Below, piece after piece: positions 21,164-31,866 of a DNA stretch of 64,000 bases. The stretch spans positions 10,168,001 through 10,232,000 of the forward strand of contig AP026542.1 of assembly GCA_026075535.2 (NCBI GenBank). Direction: 5' to 3'. How positions within the stretch are numbered: the first letter of the stretch is position 1; each line of letters begins with the position of its first letter. The position numbers were made by a program, and so were the translations under genes. The notes beneath the pieces were generated by a model. The model saw only the letters and a list, made by a program, of their open reading frames with translations, was not told the DNA's origin and searched no databases. Source of the DNA: Tricholoma matsutake (Eukaryota; Basidiomycota; Agaricomycetes; Agaricales; Tricholomataceae).

Positions 21164-22138
21164 TCAGAAATTGGTTGGATTTATGGAGGTGAAGTCACTA
21201 TTTCCCCCTTTGTGGTAGACATCCCAACATCTTGTGAGTGCATCTGGCTTGGCCCCTAATTTTCTGGGGTGGAAGCGGATGACGAGATTGAACTGGGAAA
21301 GGTATTCAGACCATTGGGCCTGGCAGAGGGTGAGCAATTTAGTAGTGCTGAAGGACTCAAGATTTTTGTGGTCAGTGACCACATCAACCAGGTTTGCAGA
21401 TCCCTCAAAATATTGCTGCCAGTGTTTGAAGGCCTTGAACATGGCCAGAAGTTCCTTATCATGGGTGTCATAATTTAGTTCAGCAGGATTAAAGGAGTGG
21501 GAATGGAAAGCAACTGGATGGATTTCTCCATCTGCAGTGTACACTGAAAGGATAGCCACTAGGGCATAGTTGGAAGCATCGGTGTTGAGCACCATTTGAG
21601 AGTCAGGTACCCATTGAGTTAAGACAGGAGCATGAGTGAATTCTTGTTTGAGCTTTTCAAAAGCATTGTGGCACTTTTTGTTGAAGTCCCAAGGTGTGGA
21701 TTTCCACATCAAGCAGGTGAGGGGGATGACAATGTCTGAATAGCCATTAATGAAACAGTGGTAAAAATTGCAAAAACTTAAGAAGGATTGTATATCCTTA
21801 ACTTTCCTAGGCTCGGGCCAGTCAAGCATGGTTTTGACTTTATCCTTGGACATCTGCAGTCCATCCAGTGACAAGATAAAGCCTAGATATTCAATGGTGT
21901 CTTTGTGGAACTCACATTTCTGTGGAGAGGCATAAAGTCCATTTTTCTGGAGATGGAGGACTTCTTTGATGTGAGCCCCATGCTGGGACTTGTCATCAGA
22001 GTAGATCAGGATGTTGTTGAGGTACACAATGACACAGACATCTAGCATATTGCTGAAAATGTTGTTCATAAACCACTGGAATGTTGCAGGTGCATTAGTG
22101 AGTCCAAAGGGGACCACCAACCACTCAAAGGATCCATA
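21164..22138 (-). pseudogene. Element B RT palm end and RNase H
   Basis: The 318-residue frame begins at the RT motif LVVPFGLTNAPATFQWFMNN and continues with the catalytic box VIVYLNNILIYSDD, where the family's YLDD has become YLNN (both Asp replaced by Asn, codons AAC). RNase H follows with NTDASNYALVAILS, YDTHDKELLAMFKAFKHWQQ, VVTDHKNLESF and LGAKPDALTR. The fingers part of the same RT lies at 28191-28400, and GSFEW is split precisely by element A. The YLDD to YLNN change fits two G-to-A transitions and would abolish polymerase activity. Confidence 0.85.
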
Positions 22139-22143
22139 GCGGG
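22139..22143. repeat. Target-site duplication of element A (left)
   Basis: GCGGG occurs here and again at 28191-28195, on either side of element A. Joining the flanks with one copy restores the reading frame of element B across the RT (TTFCTRYGSFEW). Confidence 0.9.
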
Positions 22144-22569
22144 TATAAGGGCAACCTAAGCCTCTAGCAAAGGGAAATCCAAAGTTAAAATTATACTACA
22201 TAATACAGGCATTGGGGGCGCACCTAGCAAAGGGAAATCCGAAGAGAAAACTCTAAGGATCCCCTTGCTGATGCCCAGTATATGTGAAGACGACAAAAAT
22301 CAAATATAACCTAAAAATAGAAAAAGGCGGAGATAGGCGGATCAAGGCCGCCGAATGACATCATACCAAGGGGTATGTGTCGGAAGGGGTACTCCGCCTC
22401 TAAATATAAAAGTGTCAACATATACAAACATGATAGCAAGGGAAAATTAGTAATAAAATCCGGAAAAATCATAGAAAATGAAGAATAGAAGGAAATGAGG
22501 TGGGGAAAAATATGGGACAAACATAAAAAATAGGAAAAACACACAGGGCACCCCCTTAGTCCCCTTACA
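22144..22569 (-). repeat. 3' LTR of element A
   Basis: 426 bp. On the + strand it runs TATAAGGGCAACC...CCCCTTACA. In element sense the LTR starts TGTAAGG and ends CTTATA, so the usual terminal CA is TA in both copies. It contains two copies of CTAGCAAAGGGAAATCC, about 65 bp apart. A polypurine stretch (AGAGAGGGAGTGA, about 22582-22570 in element sense) precedes it. Confidence 0.9.
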
Positions 22570-22580
22570 TCACTCCCTCT

Positions 22581-25500
22581 CTAAGATGCATCGCCCCGAT
22601 GCATTCGAAATCGTATACGACCAAAGTCCGTGACTTGAATGCGACGCGGTGCAGCAGTGTGCCGTCGGTGGAATTCCTTGATTAACCGAGGGGCATTTAC
22701 GTCAGACTCTTCGACCCATGAGTTCTCCTCATACCCATAACCCTTCCAATGTACCAAATACTGGAGTTTTCCTCGACGCAAATGGCTGTCCAAGATTGAC
22801 TCGACTTCATATTGGGGTTCTCCCTCGATCACTGTAGGTGGTGGTGGTGGGTGTGAATGGCGTCCCGGGAACGGATCTGGGGGAGCTGGAAGCAATTTGA
22901 CGACATGGAAGACGGGATGGAGTCTGGACATGGAGGCTGGGAGGCGTAGACGATAGGCATGTGTTCCAACGCACTTGACAATGGGGAAAGGTCCCAAGAA
23001 GCGATGAGCGAGTTTCTTGGATGGACGTGTAGTGGAGATGTCACTGGAGTCAAGATAAACTCGATCACCAACCTTGTACTGAGGGGTTGGGGAGTGGCGC
23101 TGGTTGTAAAATCGCGCCATGTCGTCCTTCGCCTTTGCTAAGGCTGCCCTTGCCTCCTCCAAGCTATCCCTCATGCGTTCTGTGAACTCATTCACTGTCT
23201 CGATGTGTGAGGGAGTTTGGCGAGGTTCAAATCCCATGCGTGGATGTCGTCCAGTGTCTAAGAGGAAAGGGGTCTGTTGAGTGGAAGCATGGACATGGTT
23301 GTTGTACCCAAACTCGGCCAAAGGAAGGAGATCATCCCAATCGTCCTGGCGTTCATTGACAAAGAGGCGGATGTACTGCTCCAGTTCCTGGTTGACTCGC
23401 TCCGTCTGGCCATCAGTTTGTGGGTGATAAGCAGTTGAAGCGAGGAGTTTGATCCCCAGGAGTCGGTACAGCTCACGAGTGAACTCTGCCATGAACTGAG
23501 GGCCACGATCCGAGAGGAAGGCACCAGGAAGTCCATGTAACTTCCACACGTGGTGGAGGTAGAGTCGAGCGGCACCTAGGGCACTGACAGTGGTGTGAGT
23601 GGGAATGAAGTGAGCACGTTTTCCCACTGAGTCAACTGTGCACATCACCGCATCAAACCCGTTTGACTCTGGCAATTCCACCACAAAGTCGACGCTGACG
23701 ACATCCCAACAACTCTCTGGAACAGGAAGAGGGTGTAGCTCACCAATAGGCTTGCGACGAGGGACCTTGGTGCGTAAGCAAAGGTCACAAGTGTGACAAT
23801 ACTGACCAATGAGCCGTGACATTTGTGGCCACCAATAGTTCCGTGAGGTGAGCTCCAAGGTCTTCCAGCGTCCGGGGTGGCCAGCAATCTGTGAGTCATG
23901 GTGTTGGGATATGATGCGCCGGCGAAGGTCTGGGTCATTGGGAACATAGATGCGATCCCTGAAATACAACAAGTCCTCCTTTTCAGCCCACTCTGCCGCA
24001 CGTAAGGAAAGGGTCGATCCCTTCCTCAGTTCTTTAACAGCTCGGGCGACAACATCCTCATGTAAACCGCTATGGTTTGCGCGACGAATGTCACGTAGAA
24101 TGTCCCACTCCTCGCCCTGGGGTACGATGCCTTCCAGTGCCCGAATGGTGAACAGGTCTGGCTGCAACAGCACAATGTTTTGGTTGTCACCGCTGCCATC
24201 CCCATGGTCTGCACGTCGGGATAGGGCATCGGTCTTCCCCATGCTGCGACCCAGACGGTGGTGCAAGGAGAAGTCGAATCTAGATAGATACAGGGACCAA
24301 CGAGCTTGACGACGGTTCAATTTCTTGGCCGTCATGAAGTACTCGAGGTTCTTGTGATCCGTCCAAATTTCCACCTTGTGTTGGGCACCCTCGAGGAAGT
24401 GTCGCCACTCCTCAAGCGCACGCATTATCGCCAACATCTCCTTGTCATGGATCTTGTAGTTTCTCTCTACAGCACTAAGGCTTTTGGAGTAGAACGCAAC
24501 AGGATGCCACTTCTGGTCCTCCGGAGACTGCTGAGACAACACAGCGCCCGTCGCAAAGTCAGAACTGTCGGCTTCTACACGAAAAGGACACGAATCGTCA
24601 GCAAAGGTAAGGATCAGAGCGGAAGTGACCATCTCCTTAAGCTTTTCGAACGCCTCCTGTTGTGCATTATCCCACCTCCATGCCTCCTTTCCTGTCAAGT
24701 CGAACAGCGGTCGTGCATGATGTGAGAAATCCTTGATAAAACGCCGATAAAAATTGATGAAGCCCAGGAAAGACTGCACCTCCTTCTTGTTCGTGGGCGT
24801 AGGCCAAGCTGTGACCCCATTTACCTTGATAGGATCCATCTCCACTTGACCCTCCGAGATAATCAGGCCGAGGTACTCGATCTTGGTCCTTTCGAACTCG
24901 CATTTGTCCTGACGAAGGTAGAGTTTGTACCGTCGAAGTCGCTCTAGGATGAGGCGCGTGATGCGATGGTGCTCTTCAACCGTGCGAGTGAAGATGAGGA
25001 TGTCGTCGAGATAGATGCAGACAACGCCTTCGAGGATGAGGTCATGGAAGATGTCGTTCATCATGGTCTGAAAGGTGGCAGGGCTATTAGTAAGGCCAAA
25101 GAACATGACAAGCGGTTCAAAAAGACCACGGTTGGTATGAAAGGCTGCCTTCCACTCATCTCCCTCCTTTATCCTCACATTATTATAGCCCCAACGGACA
25201 TCAAGCTTGGTGAAGTATCGGGCTCCATGGAGCTGGTTTACGAGTTCGGAGATGAGGGGTAGTGGGTAGCGATTTTTGACTGTGATGTTGTTGAGTCTTC
25301 TGTAGTCTTGAACCGGTCGAAGTGAGCCATCCTTCTTCTTGACAAAGAAAAAGGGAGAGGCCATGGGTGACTTCGATGGTCGAATACGTCCAGAGGCCAG
25401 GTGCTCATCGATGAACTGGTCAAGCTGCCGTTGTTCCTCCGGAGAGAGAGGATAGACCTTGCAGGATGAAGGGGTTGCGCTGGGGGTGAGTTCGATCGCG

Positions 25501-25895
25501 TGATCCCATGGCTTACGCGCAGGAAGAGAGTCGAATGACTCCTTGGAGAACACGTCTTCAAACTCATGGAGATGAGGGAGTAAGGAGTTAGTAGAGGATT
25601 TAGCAGCGTTGTTTTTGTGGAAGGCCTCAGCGAGGCGTTGGGATATGTTCGATGTGGCACACACCTCATGCGATGAGCGAATCGCAGTGTAGAAGATCCG
25701 ATCACCCTCCTCCACTTCCTCTGGGTCCTCATCATCATCATCCGAGTCTGGCATTAGATCAGGAACCCCTTCCAATTCCACTTCAGGTATAGGCAGGGGT
25801 CCAGCACGACACTTCTGAGTTTGTCGTATTGCCGCCTTCTGTCCACGACGTTCTTGCCTGGCTTCTGTGAAACACGTCCGACAGCGGGATGGACA
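22581..25895 (-). pseudogene. Element A pol: RT, RNase H, integrase, chromodomain
   Basis: Over a thousand residues are open downstream of a single TGA (25898-25896). From the first ATG (25781, 1066 residues) the domains are: RT with TKLDVRWGYNN (191-201) and IYLDDILIF (YLDD at 257-260); RNase H with D404, E448, D475 and D518; integrase zinc finger (H627/628, H635, C665, C668); integrase core with D698, D758 and E794 (D-35-E spacing); and chromodomain (about 991-1041, YEVESILDSHLRRGKLQYLV). All catalytic residues are intact. The frame upstream of the stop is the protease, continuous in the same phase, so one nonsense change separates two otherwise intact halves. It is marked as a pseudogene only for that reason. 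Confidence 0.9.
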
Positions 25896-26530
25896 TCAGC
25901 TCATGGTAATCTCCCCGGTGCGCCAGTCGACCTCTGGGTTATGGTCTCGAAGCCATGGATATCCCAAAATCGCCTTTTGCTTTCCTAATTGAGTGACAGC
26001 AAAAAGGGCACGCTCACTATGATCTTTGTAACGGAGAACCAGGTCTGCAACCTCTCGGATGGCACCAGCTTCATTTGGGGATCCATCCACATTATATACA
26101 GGTATCGGACGTGAGAGTGAGCGAGTATTTAGACGATGTTGTTGTACCAGATGGGAATCAATGAAGAGACCAGTCGCACCAGAGTCCAGGAGCGCAGAGA
26201 CACCGAGTATCTGTCCAGTGTCGGTCGTCTGCAGTTCGATGGCTAGGTTTAAGGAATGTGCAGAGGGAGTGGATGCCACAATATACTTGCGTGGTAGTTT
26301 ACGCTCCCATGATTTAATTTTGGGACGTGGAGTAGAAGGAGAGATGGGGAGAGCAGGTACATCTTTAGCCAACTTTGAAGGGTCAGAGAGGGGAGCAGTC
26401 ACAGAAATGGATTCATTCTCCAGGGATTCAACTGACAAGACTTCAAAGCGGTTATGGACAGGCAGTGAGGGTGTACGATTCACTCGCTGCGAATAGGAAA
26501 ATCCTGCTCCTCTACAACTTCCAGCTTAAC
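25896..26530 (-). pseudogene. Element A protease half of pol
   Basis: The frame carries a retropepsin with active-site LLDSGATGLFIDSHLV (DSG at residues 100-102 counted from 26483) and the C-terminal motif KAILGYPWLRDHNPEVDWRT. It ends at a TGA (25898-25896). The next codons continue the same frame into the RT, and the stop lies in a CpG-derived context (TGA where CGA would encode Arg). At its start the frame overlaps the end of gag, shifted by -1, and is open back to about 26530. There is no ATG near 26483 (the codon is GTG), so pol is probably made by -1 frameshifting from gag. Confidence 0.85.
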
Positions 26531-27598
26531 CTCCTCTGCAACTTGATCCTTCGCTTCCTCAACATCTACAAGTGCCAACAGATCTTGCAGGAGTTCGTCT
26601 CGTCCCTCGGGGGTGAGCATGCGGATATCCTGATGATGGGGACACGCTCCAGCCCTGTGTCCAGGTTCCCCACAACGGTAGCAGAGATCCAACTTACGTG
26701 CACGGCTGCGGGCTGCATCAACATCCATTGGTACTGGGATATTGACGGCTGGTGTGGAAGTTTGACGAGCAGGAATGGGGTTAGGGCGGGGGAGGCTTCG
26801 ATTGAAGGTGTATGGTGTATGAGTGGTAGTTGGAGCATGGAATGCAGCATTAAACGCCGCATTTGTGAGTCGGTTCTCGTCACAGAGTGAAGCAGCTTCA
26901 TACCAAGCAAGGATATCATCGTCCGCTGGGCGCCCTTCCAACATCTGTGCAATCTGGTCCTGAATTTCTCGGTTGAGCCCCCGTCGGAACTTCACCACCA
27001 CTGGTAACCCACTCCCATACCCTGCCATGTCCACCAAATCCTTGAACTCATCGATATAGTCGTCCACGGATCGACATCCCTGGTGGTAAGTGGATGACTC
27101 AAGTCGTGTCACTGCTCGGTGGCGTTCATTGAGGGGGCAGAAGTGGCGTACGAACTCAGCTCGAAAGTCACCCCAAGTGGAGAAAGGTAGAGAACCGAGT
27201 TCTTTAGTTTGACGTAGGATACGGTCCACATAGAGATAGGTGCGTTCAGATTTCATGTATGTGAAGGCCCAATAAATTTTTGCAGCCTCATCGACGAATT
27301 GATGTGACTGGAGACTAATGTATAACTCACAGGGATTAAGGAATGCATGTCCCTGCGCACGTGCACCATTAAATTCGGCGGGGGGGGACGGTTTGATCTG
27401 GGCACGTTCCTTAGTGGACGCGTTTGGCAAAACATCGTTGTTGGGTGCGCTTGGAGTCATGAAGGGGGAACTATTAGTCATAGGGTTAGCCTGGAGGGTC
27501 CTAACGAAGTTTTCAATCGTAGATTTAAGCGAGTCGATTTGCGCACGCATTCCGGAAATGTCGCTTTCAAGCGTGTCGAAGCGTTCTGATGCGTCCAT
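26480..27598 (-). CDS. Element A gag polyprotein
   Basis: An intact 372-residue frame starting 167 bp inside the 5' LTR. Residues 1-45 form a heptad-like helix (FDTLESDISGMRAQIDSLKS). The capsid-type gag domain spans about 75-235 (KPSPPAEFNGARAQGHAFLN through YHQGCRSVDDYIDEFKDLVD). The zinc knuckle CYRCGEPGHRAGAC lies at about 306-319, then an acidic tail. Gag forms the virus-like particle in the cytoplasm and packages the RNA. The stop (26482-26480) overlaps the pol frame. No stop or frameshift was seen, consistent with a recent insertion. Confidence 0.92.
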   Translation of the reverse strand: MDASERFDTLESDISGMRAQIDSLKSTIENFVRTLQANPMTNSSPFMTPSAPNNDVLPNASTKERAQIKPSPPAEFNGARAQGHAFLNPCELYISLQSHQFVDEAAKIYWAFTYMKSERTYLYVDRILRQTKELGSLPFSTWGDFRAEFVRHFCPLNERHRAVTRLESSTYHQGCRSVDDYIDEFKDLVDMAGYGSGLPVVVKFRRGLNREIQDQIAQMLEGRPADDDILAWYEAASLCDENRLTNAAFNAAFHAPTTTHTPYTFNRSLPRPNPIPARQTSTPAVNIPVPMDVDAARSRARKLDLCYRCGEPGHRAGACPHHQDIRMLTPEGRDELLQDLLALVDVEEAKDQVAEEVKLEVVEEQDFPIRSE

Positions 27599-27752
27599 GT
27601 CGCTAGGGAGCGCGTTTGGCGAAAATGGCGGCGCAATAAAGGCGAGAGTATCTGGAACGGTGTGTAGGGACTCTGTGGAGCTTTGGGAAGCGTCGTCCAG
27701 TCCGTACCTGCCTATTTTAGGCAGCGCGTTTGCGATTTTCGGGCCTTAGGGG

Positions 27753-27762
27753 AGAGTTTTCT
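27753..27762 (-). promoter_or_regulatory. Self-priming PBS of element A
   Basis: In element sense, AGAAAACTCT starts 2 nt after the 5' LTR. Its exact reverse complement AGAGTTTTCT lies in the LTR (27875-27866), about 30 bp after a CATATACT TATA-like box, where RNA would start. The layout equals that of element C and of Tf1-type self-primed elements. Function is inferred. Confidence 0.6.
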
Positions 27763-27764
27763 AC

Positions 27765-28190
27765 TATAAGGGCAACCTAAGCCTCTAGCAAAGGGAAATC
27801 CGAAGTTAAAATTATACTACATAATACAGGCATTGGGGGCGCACCTAGCAAAGGGAAATCCGAAGAGAAAACTCTAAGGATCCCCTTGCTGATGCCCAGT
27901 ATATGTGAAGACGACAAAAATCAAATATAACCTAAAAATAGAAAAAGGCGGAGATAGGCGGATCAAGGCCGCCGAATGACATCATACCAAGGGGTATGTG
28001 TCGGAAGGGGTACTCCGCCTCTAAATATAAAAGTGTCAACATATACAAACATGATAGCAAGGGAAAATTAGTAATAAAATCCGGAAAAATCATAGAAAAT
28101 GAAGAATAGAAGGAAATGAGGTGGGGAAAAATATGGGACGAACATAAAAAATAGGAAAAACACACAGGGCACCCCCTTAGTCCCCTTACA
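27765..28190 (-). repeat. 5' LTR of element A
   Basis: 426 bp. By eye it differs from 22144-22569 only where the left copy has CCAAAG for CCGAAG (22182 region) and GGACAAAC for GGACGAAC (22517 region). Both are CpG-to-CpA changes in the left copy. It is followed outside by the target duplication GCGGG at 28191-28195. Confidence 0.92.
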
Positions 28191-28801
28191 GCGGGTGCAG
28201 AAAGTAGTTTTCCCCTCATCACCATCCATGATGCAGACTAGGTGATAAGCATGCTGCAAGTCTATCTTGGTGAACAAGCAGGCTTTGCATGGAGAGTTGA
28301 GAAGGTCAGAAATGAGTGGAAGTGGGTAGTGGTCTTTTTTTGTGAGATGGTTGAGCCCTCGGTAGTCAACACAAAGTCATAGACTACTGTCCTTCTTCTT
28401 TACAAAGAGAATTAGGGCACCATGTGGGGACTTGGATAGGCAGATGAAACCTGAGTGGACATTTTCATCAATAAAGACTCATAAGACTTCTAATTCAGAG
28501 GGGGAGAGAGAATACATGCAGCCCAGAGGCAGAGGAGCATTGTCTTCTGTCTCTATCTTGAGGTCATAAGACCAATGTGGAGGAAGGGTATCTGCTTTAG
28601 TTTTATTGAAAACATCAGCAAATTTGTGATACTTGGGTGGAATATCAGAAAGGTCAGATGGGTTAATGGATTGGGGGGAGCAGTCAGATAACCCTTCTGG
28701 AGCGAAAGTTATCTGAAAGGCTACTGCCCCAGGAAGTTTGCTAGCATGTGCATAAGTGGCAGCATTGATAAAAGAGATGTTGGGAGGTGGAAACTTAGGA
28801 G
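28191..28801 (-). pseudogene. Element B RT fingers region
   Basis: In minus-strand sense, after the protease, the sequence gives SDIPPKYHKFADVFNKTKAD, TLPPHWSYDLKIETEDNAPL and CMYSLSPSELEVL, then a stop. After frame changes come SPHGALILFVKKKDSSL-like, RGLNHLTKKDHYPLPLI-like and FTKIDLQHAYHLVCI motifs down to GKTTFCTR at 28196. These are the start and fingers of a gypsy RT. GKTTFCTRYGSFEW is completed across element A at 22138. Several stops (28480, 28380) show decay. Confidence 0.8.
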
Positions 28802-29126
28802 TAGGGAACTGCATGGGTTTTACCTGCGGGTTTCCCACGCTTTTATTTCCTAATTTATTCAATGAGTTTTGCACAAAAAATCATGAAAAAATGATGTCCT
28901 GAAAGCTTTTTGTTGTCTCTTTGTGATCTAACACATAAAACAATATTTGGGTGACATCTGTCATGTGACAAGGTCGAAAATAAATTATTTTGTCCCTTGT
29001 ATCACAAGCATCCATTGAATAGCTATCAGAAAATCATTTTTTTATGAGTTTTCATGCAAAACTCAGTGAATAAATTAGGAAATAAAAGCGTGGGAAACCC
29101 ACGGGTAAAACCTGTGCAGTTCCCTA
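28802..29126. mobile_element. 325-bp hAT-type MITE with long TIRs
   Basis: Long imperfect inverted repeats, starting TAGGGAACTGCAYRGGTTTTACC and including CCCACGCTTTTATTTCC and CTAATTTATTCA, fill most of the element. The 8-bp duplication CTTAGGAG flanks it (28794-28801 and 29127-29134). Removing it joins SEPSIPPK to FPPPNISFI in element B's pol. It has no coding capacity. An 8-bp duplication and a TAGGG terminus are hAT hallmarks. Confidence 0.9.
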
Positions 29127-29393
29127 CTTAGGAGGGATGGAGGGTTCAGAAAGTGCATCAGATTTGAGGATTTCTACTGGAAGGTTCAGGGACAAAGGTG
29201 ACATCAGGGGTTCTGGACCTCTATGACCTGCAGAACAGAAAGTGATTTGGCTTGAAGACCAGTCAATCAATGGATTGTATTGCTTCAGCCAGTTATGACC
29301 AAGTACAGTGGAACAGGAAGAGTTGAGCATGGTTACATAGAATGACAGATTGAACACTTCACTGGCAGGAAAGGTGACCAGAAGTCTGACAAC
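29127..29393 (-). pseudogene. Element B protease C-terminal half
   Basis: The frame reads VVRLLVTFPASEVFNLSFYV, TMLNSSCSTVLGHNWLKQYN and PLIDWSSSQITF, the C-terminal half of a retropepsin with the conserved VLGHNWL motif. Its N-terminal half with the active site lies at 31182-30964, beyond the hAT-like element at 29394-30955. The two halves join at the duplicated CTGACAAC. A linker to the RT follows, split by the 325-bp MITE. Confidence 0.8.
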
Positions 29394-30955
29394 TAGGGTC
29401 AAGCATGGGTGCAGGTCAACCTGCAGTATATAGGCAGCAGGTTTGATGAGTACAGGTATGGTTGCTGAAATTCCATACCTGTGGCACACCATCCCCATTT
29501 TGGCAGTGTCATGGTTATTAACAGGTATTTAGGTCACCAGCCAAGGAAGATGCTGGACATCAATTGACAAGCTGTGTTTTGTCACAAACAATGAAGAAAT
29601 CATCCTTTGTAAGTTTTCTTTACTTTCTTATTTCGCAGCTCACTGTTTTTTAGGTCCTTGACTACTACACCAGCAAAGTGAATGAAATGGGCCCAAACAA
29701 TGTTTATCATCATTTGTGGTCCAGGTAAGTTTTTCTTTCTTTGTTCATATCTAGTTTTTATTCAACTAACTTTATTCTCATTATTTACAGGTTTTAACTA
29801 CAATGACACCACTACTCAACCAACACACCCAAACCCACCAACAGGTAGATCATGGGTGCTACCAGCTGACAATGAGGGATAACAGAATGGGGAACAACAC
29901 CACCACAGCACTCTGAACCATTGTGGTGAGTGACTAGCTCATAGGGTGGAAGGTTTGTGTGTACTAGGAAATGACCAAGGATCAACCATAAGTTACTTTC
30001 TTATTTTCATAACTAACTGTTTATTAGGTTCTAAACTACCTGCCCACATGGCAAAATGACACAAAGTGAATGAAACAGGGCCCAAATGATGATCAATGTT
30101 GTTTGGGCCCCAGGTATGTTTTTCTTTTGTTTTCTTTATTCAACTGACTTTATTTTCATTATTTACAGGTTTTAACTCACATACAACAATGCAACAGCAA
30201 ACAATGTAATGACAAATGATGCAACGATGCAATGCCTGGCTGCACTGCCCCCACATGCCATGTCACAGGCCCAAACAATGACATGACTACCCAACCAATG
30301 CACCCACACCTGCTGACCTGCCTACCAGCAACGACAAATTGCCACTGCAAGCATCTGCTTGCAGGGTGGAAGCAAGAAGCAACAATGAGGGAAGGGCTGG
30401 CCACCAGGACACCACCACAAACCAGTACCCACCACCACTGCTGCAAGCAACTGCTTGCAGGGTGGATGGGGGGTGCTAACAGATGGGAAGCAGGAGCAAA
30501 GCAGAGAGGGAACAAACAAATGACCACAGCAGCACCTGCTTGCAGGAGGAAATGGGGAGGGAAAGAATGTGAGGGAGTTTTTTTGTTTCTATCATTTTTG
30601 TGACCCCTCCCTCGCATTGTGCAAGGAGGTTAGTTAGCTCAATAAAAAAATTGTGTTAATCTCACATTGTTCAAATGCAAAAAAAAATATTGTCTGTATG
30701 CTTAGGTATTGTATACAGGGTGTAGTCAAGTTCATGGGTTATACAATGCAAATGCTCTATGGATCATAATTTAGCATATCAAATATGTCAGTCAAAACCA
30801 CAGTACATATACACAGTGTCACACCTGTGGTGTTGCATGACAGACCATGGTAAAAACCTGTCACTGCAGTTGCGGTGTTACAACAGGTGCAGTGTTTGTG
30901 GGTACAGGTGCAGTGTGTGAAAAGTTACCTGTGGTGTGACCCATGGTACACCCTA
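29394..30955. mobile_element. 1562-bp hAT-like element carrying hairpin cassettes
   Basis: The 8-bp duplication CTGACAAC (29386-29393 and 30956-30963) flanks termini TAGGGTCAAGCATGGG and, inverted, TAGGGTGTACCATGGG. Removing it restores the protease frame of element B. Inside are two palindrome-donor-intron cassettes (29689 and 30078), two CTGCAAGCA-type palindromes (about 30341 and 30441) and a subterminal run of CACACCTGTGGTG motifs. No hAT transposase frame is present, so it is non-autonomous. The 146- and 123-residue frames across 30177-30617 are complementary low-complexity shadows. Confidence 0.85.
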
Positions 30956-31866
30956 CTGACAACCTGAGTTATGGTGGAGTTGCAAGATCCATCAAAAAGT
31001 TGTAAACCAATTGGGTTAATGGATTCTGTGCTGAGATGGTTATTCAACACGAAAGAGGAGTCAAGGAAGCAATGGGAAGAGCCAGAGTTGATGAGGGTGC
31101 AGACAGGAGTGGAATAGTTGGGAATGGTTAAAGAGTCAGGGTTTGAAAGAGTGGATGCATTGAGATGAATGTAGGCAGCCAAATGGGTAAGGTCAATGCA
31201 ACCCCCAGCCCCAATAGTATCCTGAGGGTTGTGGACTATTTTTCCGAGTCCGCAGGGTCAGACTTGGATTCTGCGGGGGTGTCAGAAGTGATTGCGGAAG
31301 TGTGGGCTTTTGTGGCTTTGGATTTTGGGCAATTTCCTGTTACATGCCCTTCTTCTCCATAGTAGAGGCAAAGTCATTCCCTCATGCAGTGTTCTTGTTC
31401 TTCCCCAGTCAGCTCAGGCTGGTTGATGCCCCCTATGTACTCAAGGGGAGTCATGGGTCAGGGTTCTTCTGGACTTGCAGGAGGGTCATCAGGTCCACTG
31501 GGAGGTCCATCCTCTAGACCAGGATCTTCCAACCCATAGGGTTCAGGCTGGTTGATGCCCCCTATGTACTCAAGGGGAGTTGTGGGTCAGGGTTCTTCTG
31601 GATTTGTGGGAGAATGTTGGGCATGAGTAGACATGAGGTTGGCACTGATTGATGGGGCTCCAGAGCCAATTTGTCAAAAAATATTTGAAGGTCTGGAAGA
31701 CACTCCAAATGTAGTGGTGGGTTGGGGGCTGGGTAGGGTGGATCACTGAATTGCAGAGATCCCTGGAATGGTGCCAGTGCATTGGGAGTTTCTGGTTGTG
31801 TGCTGGCGAGTTTTGGTTGGGGTCATAGAAGGAGATGAGTCAAGTGAAGTGTGAGTTCATATATAC
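30956..31866 (-). pseudogene. Element B gag end and protease active site
   Basis: At 31182-30964 the frame holds the retropepsin active site in altered form (TLINSGSSHCFLDSSFVLNN, with Asn where DSG has Asp) and PIGLQLFDGSCNSTITQVV. Upstream, near 31375-31335, a zinc knuckle reads CLYYGEEGHVTGNC, so the second Cys of C-x2-C is Tyr. The gag N-terminal part shows a ~139-bp duplication (31407-31480 against 31546-31617, GGTTGATGCCCCCTATGTAC). The damaged knuckle and protease agree with an old, inactive copy. The leader runs to the LTR at 31867. Confidence 0.7.

Larger units (their letters stand above)
22144..28190 (-). mobile_element. Young full-length chromodomain gypsy element A
   Basis: A 6047-bp element with 426-bp LTRs at both ends and a perfect 5-bp target duplication (GCGGG). 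Minus-strand order: 5' LTR (28190-27765), PBS, gag, protease, RT, RNase H, integrase, chromodomain, PPT, 3' LTR (22569-22144). By eye the LTRs differ at two positions, both CpG transitions. Coding is intact except for one stop that splits pol. CpG dinucleotides are abundant here, unlike the rest of the window. This is the most recent insertion I can date relative to others: it lies inside B and is younger than E, its relative. Confidence 0.95.

Noticed and set aside
24306..24725. 139-residue plus-strand frame
   Set aside because: Antisense shadow of the intact RNase H/RT frame of element A.
30177..30617. 146-residue minus and 123-residue plus frames
   Set aside because: They overlap on opposite strands, are low-complexity (Cys/His/Thr/Pro) and lie in palindromic repeat DNA inside a hAT-like element.
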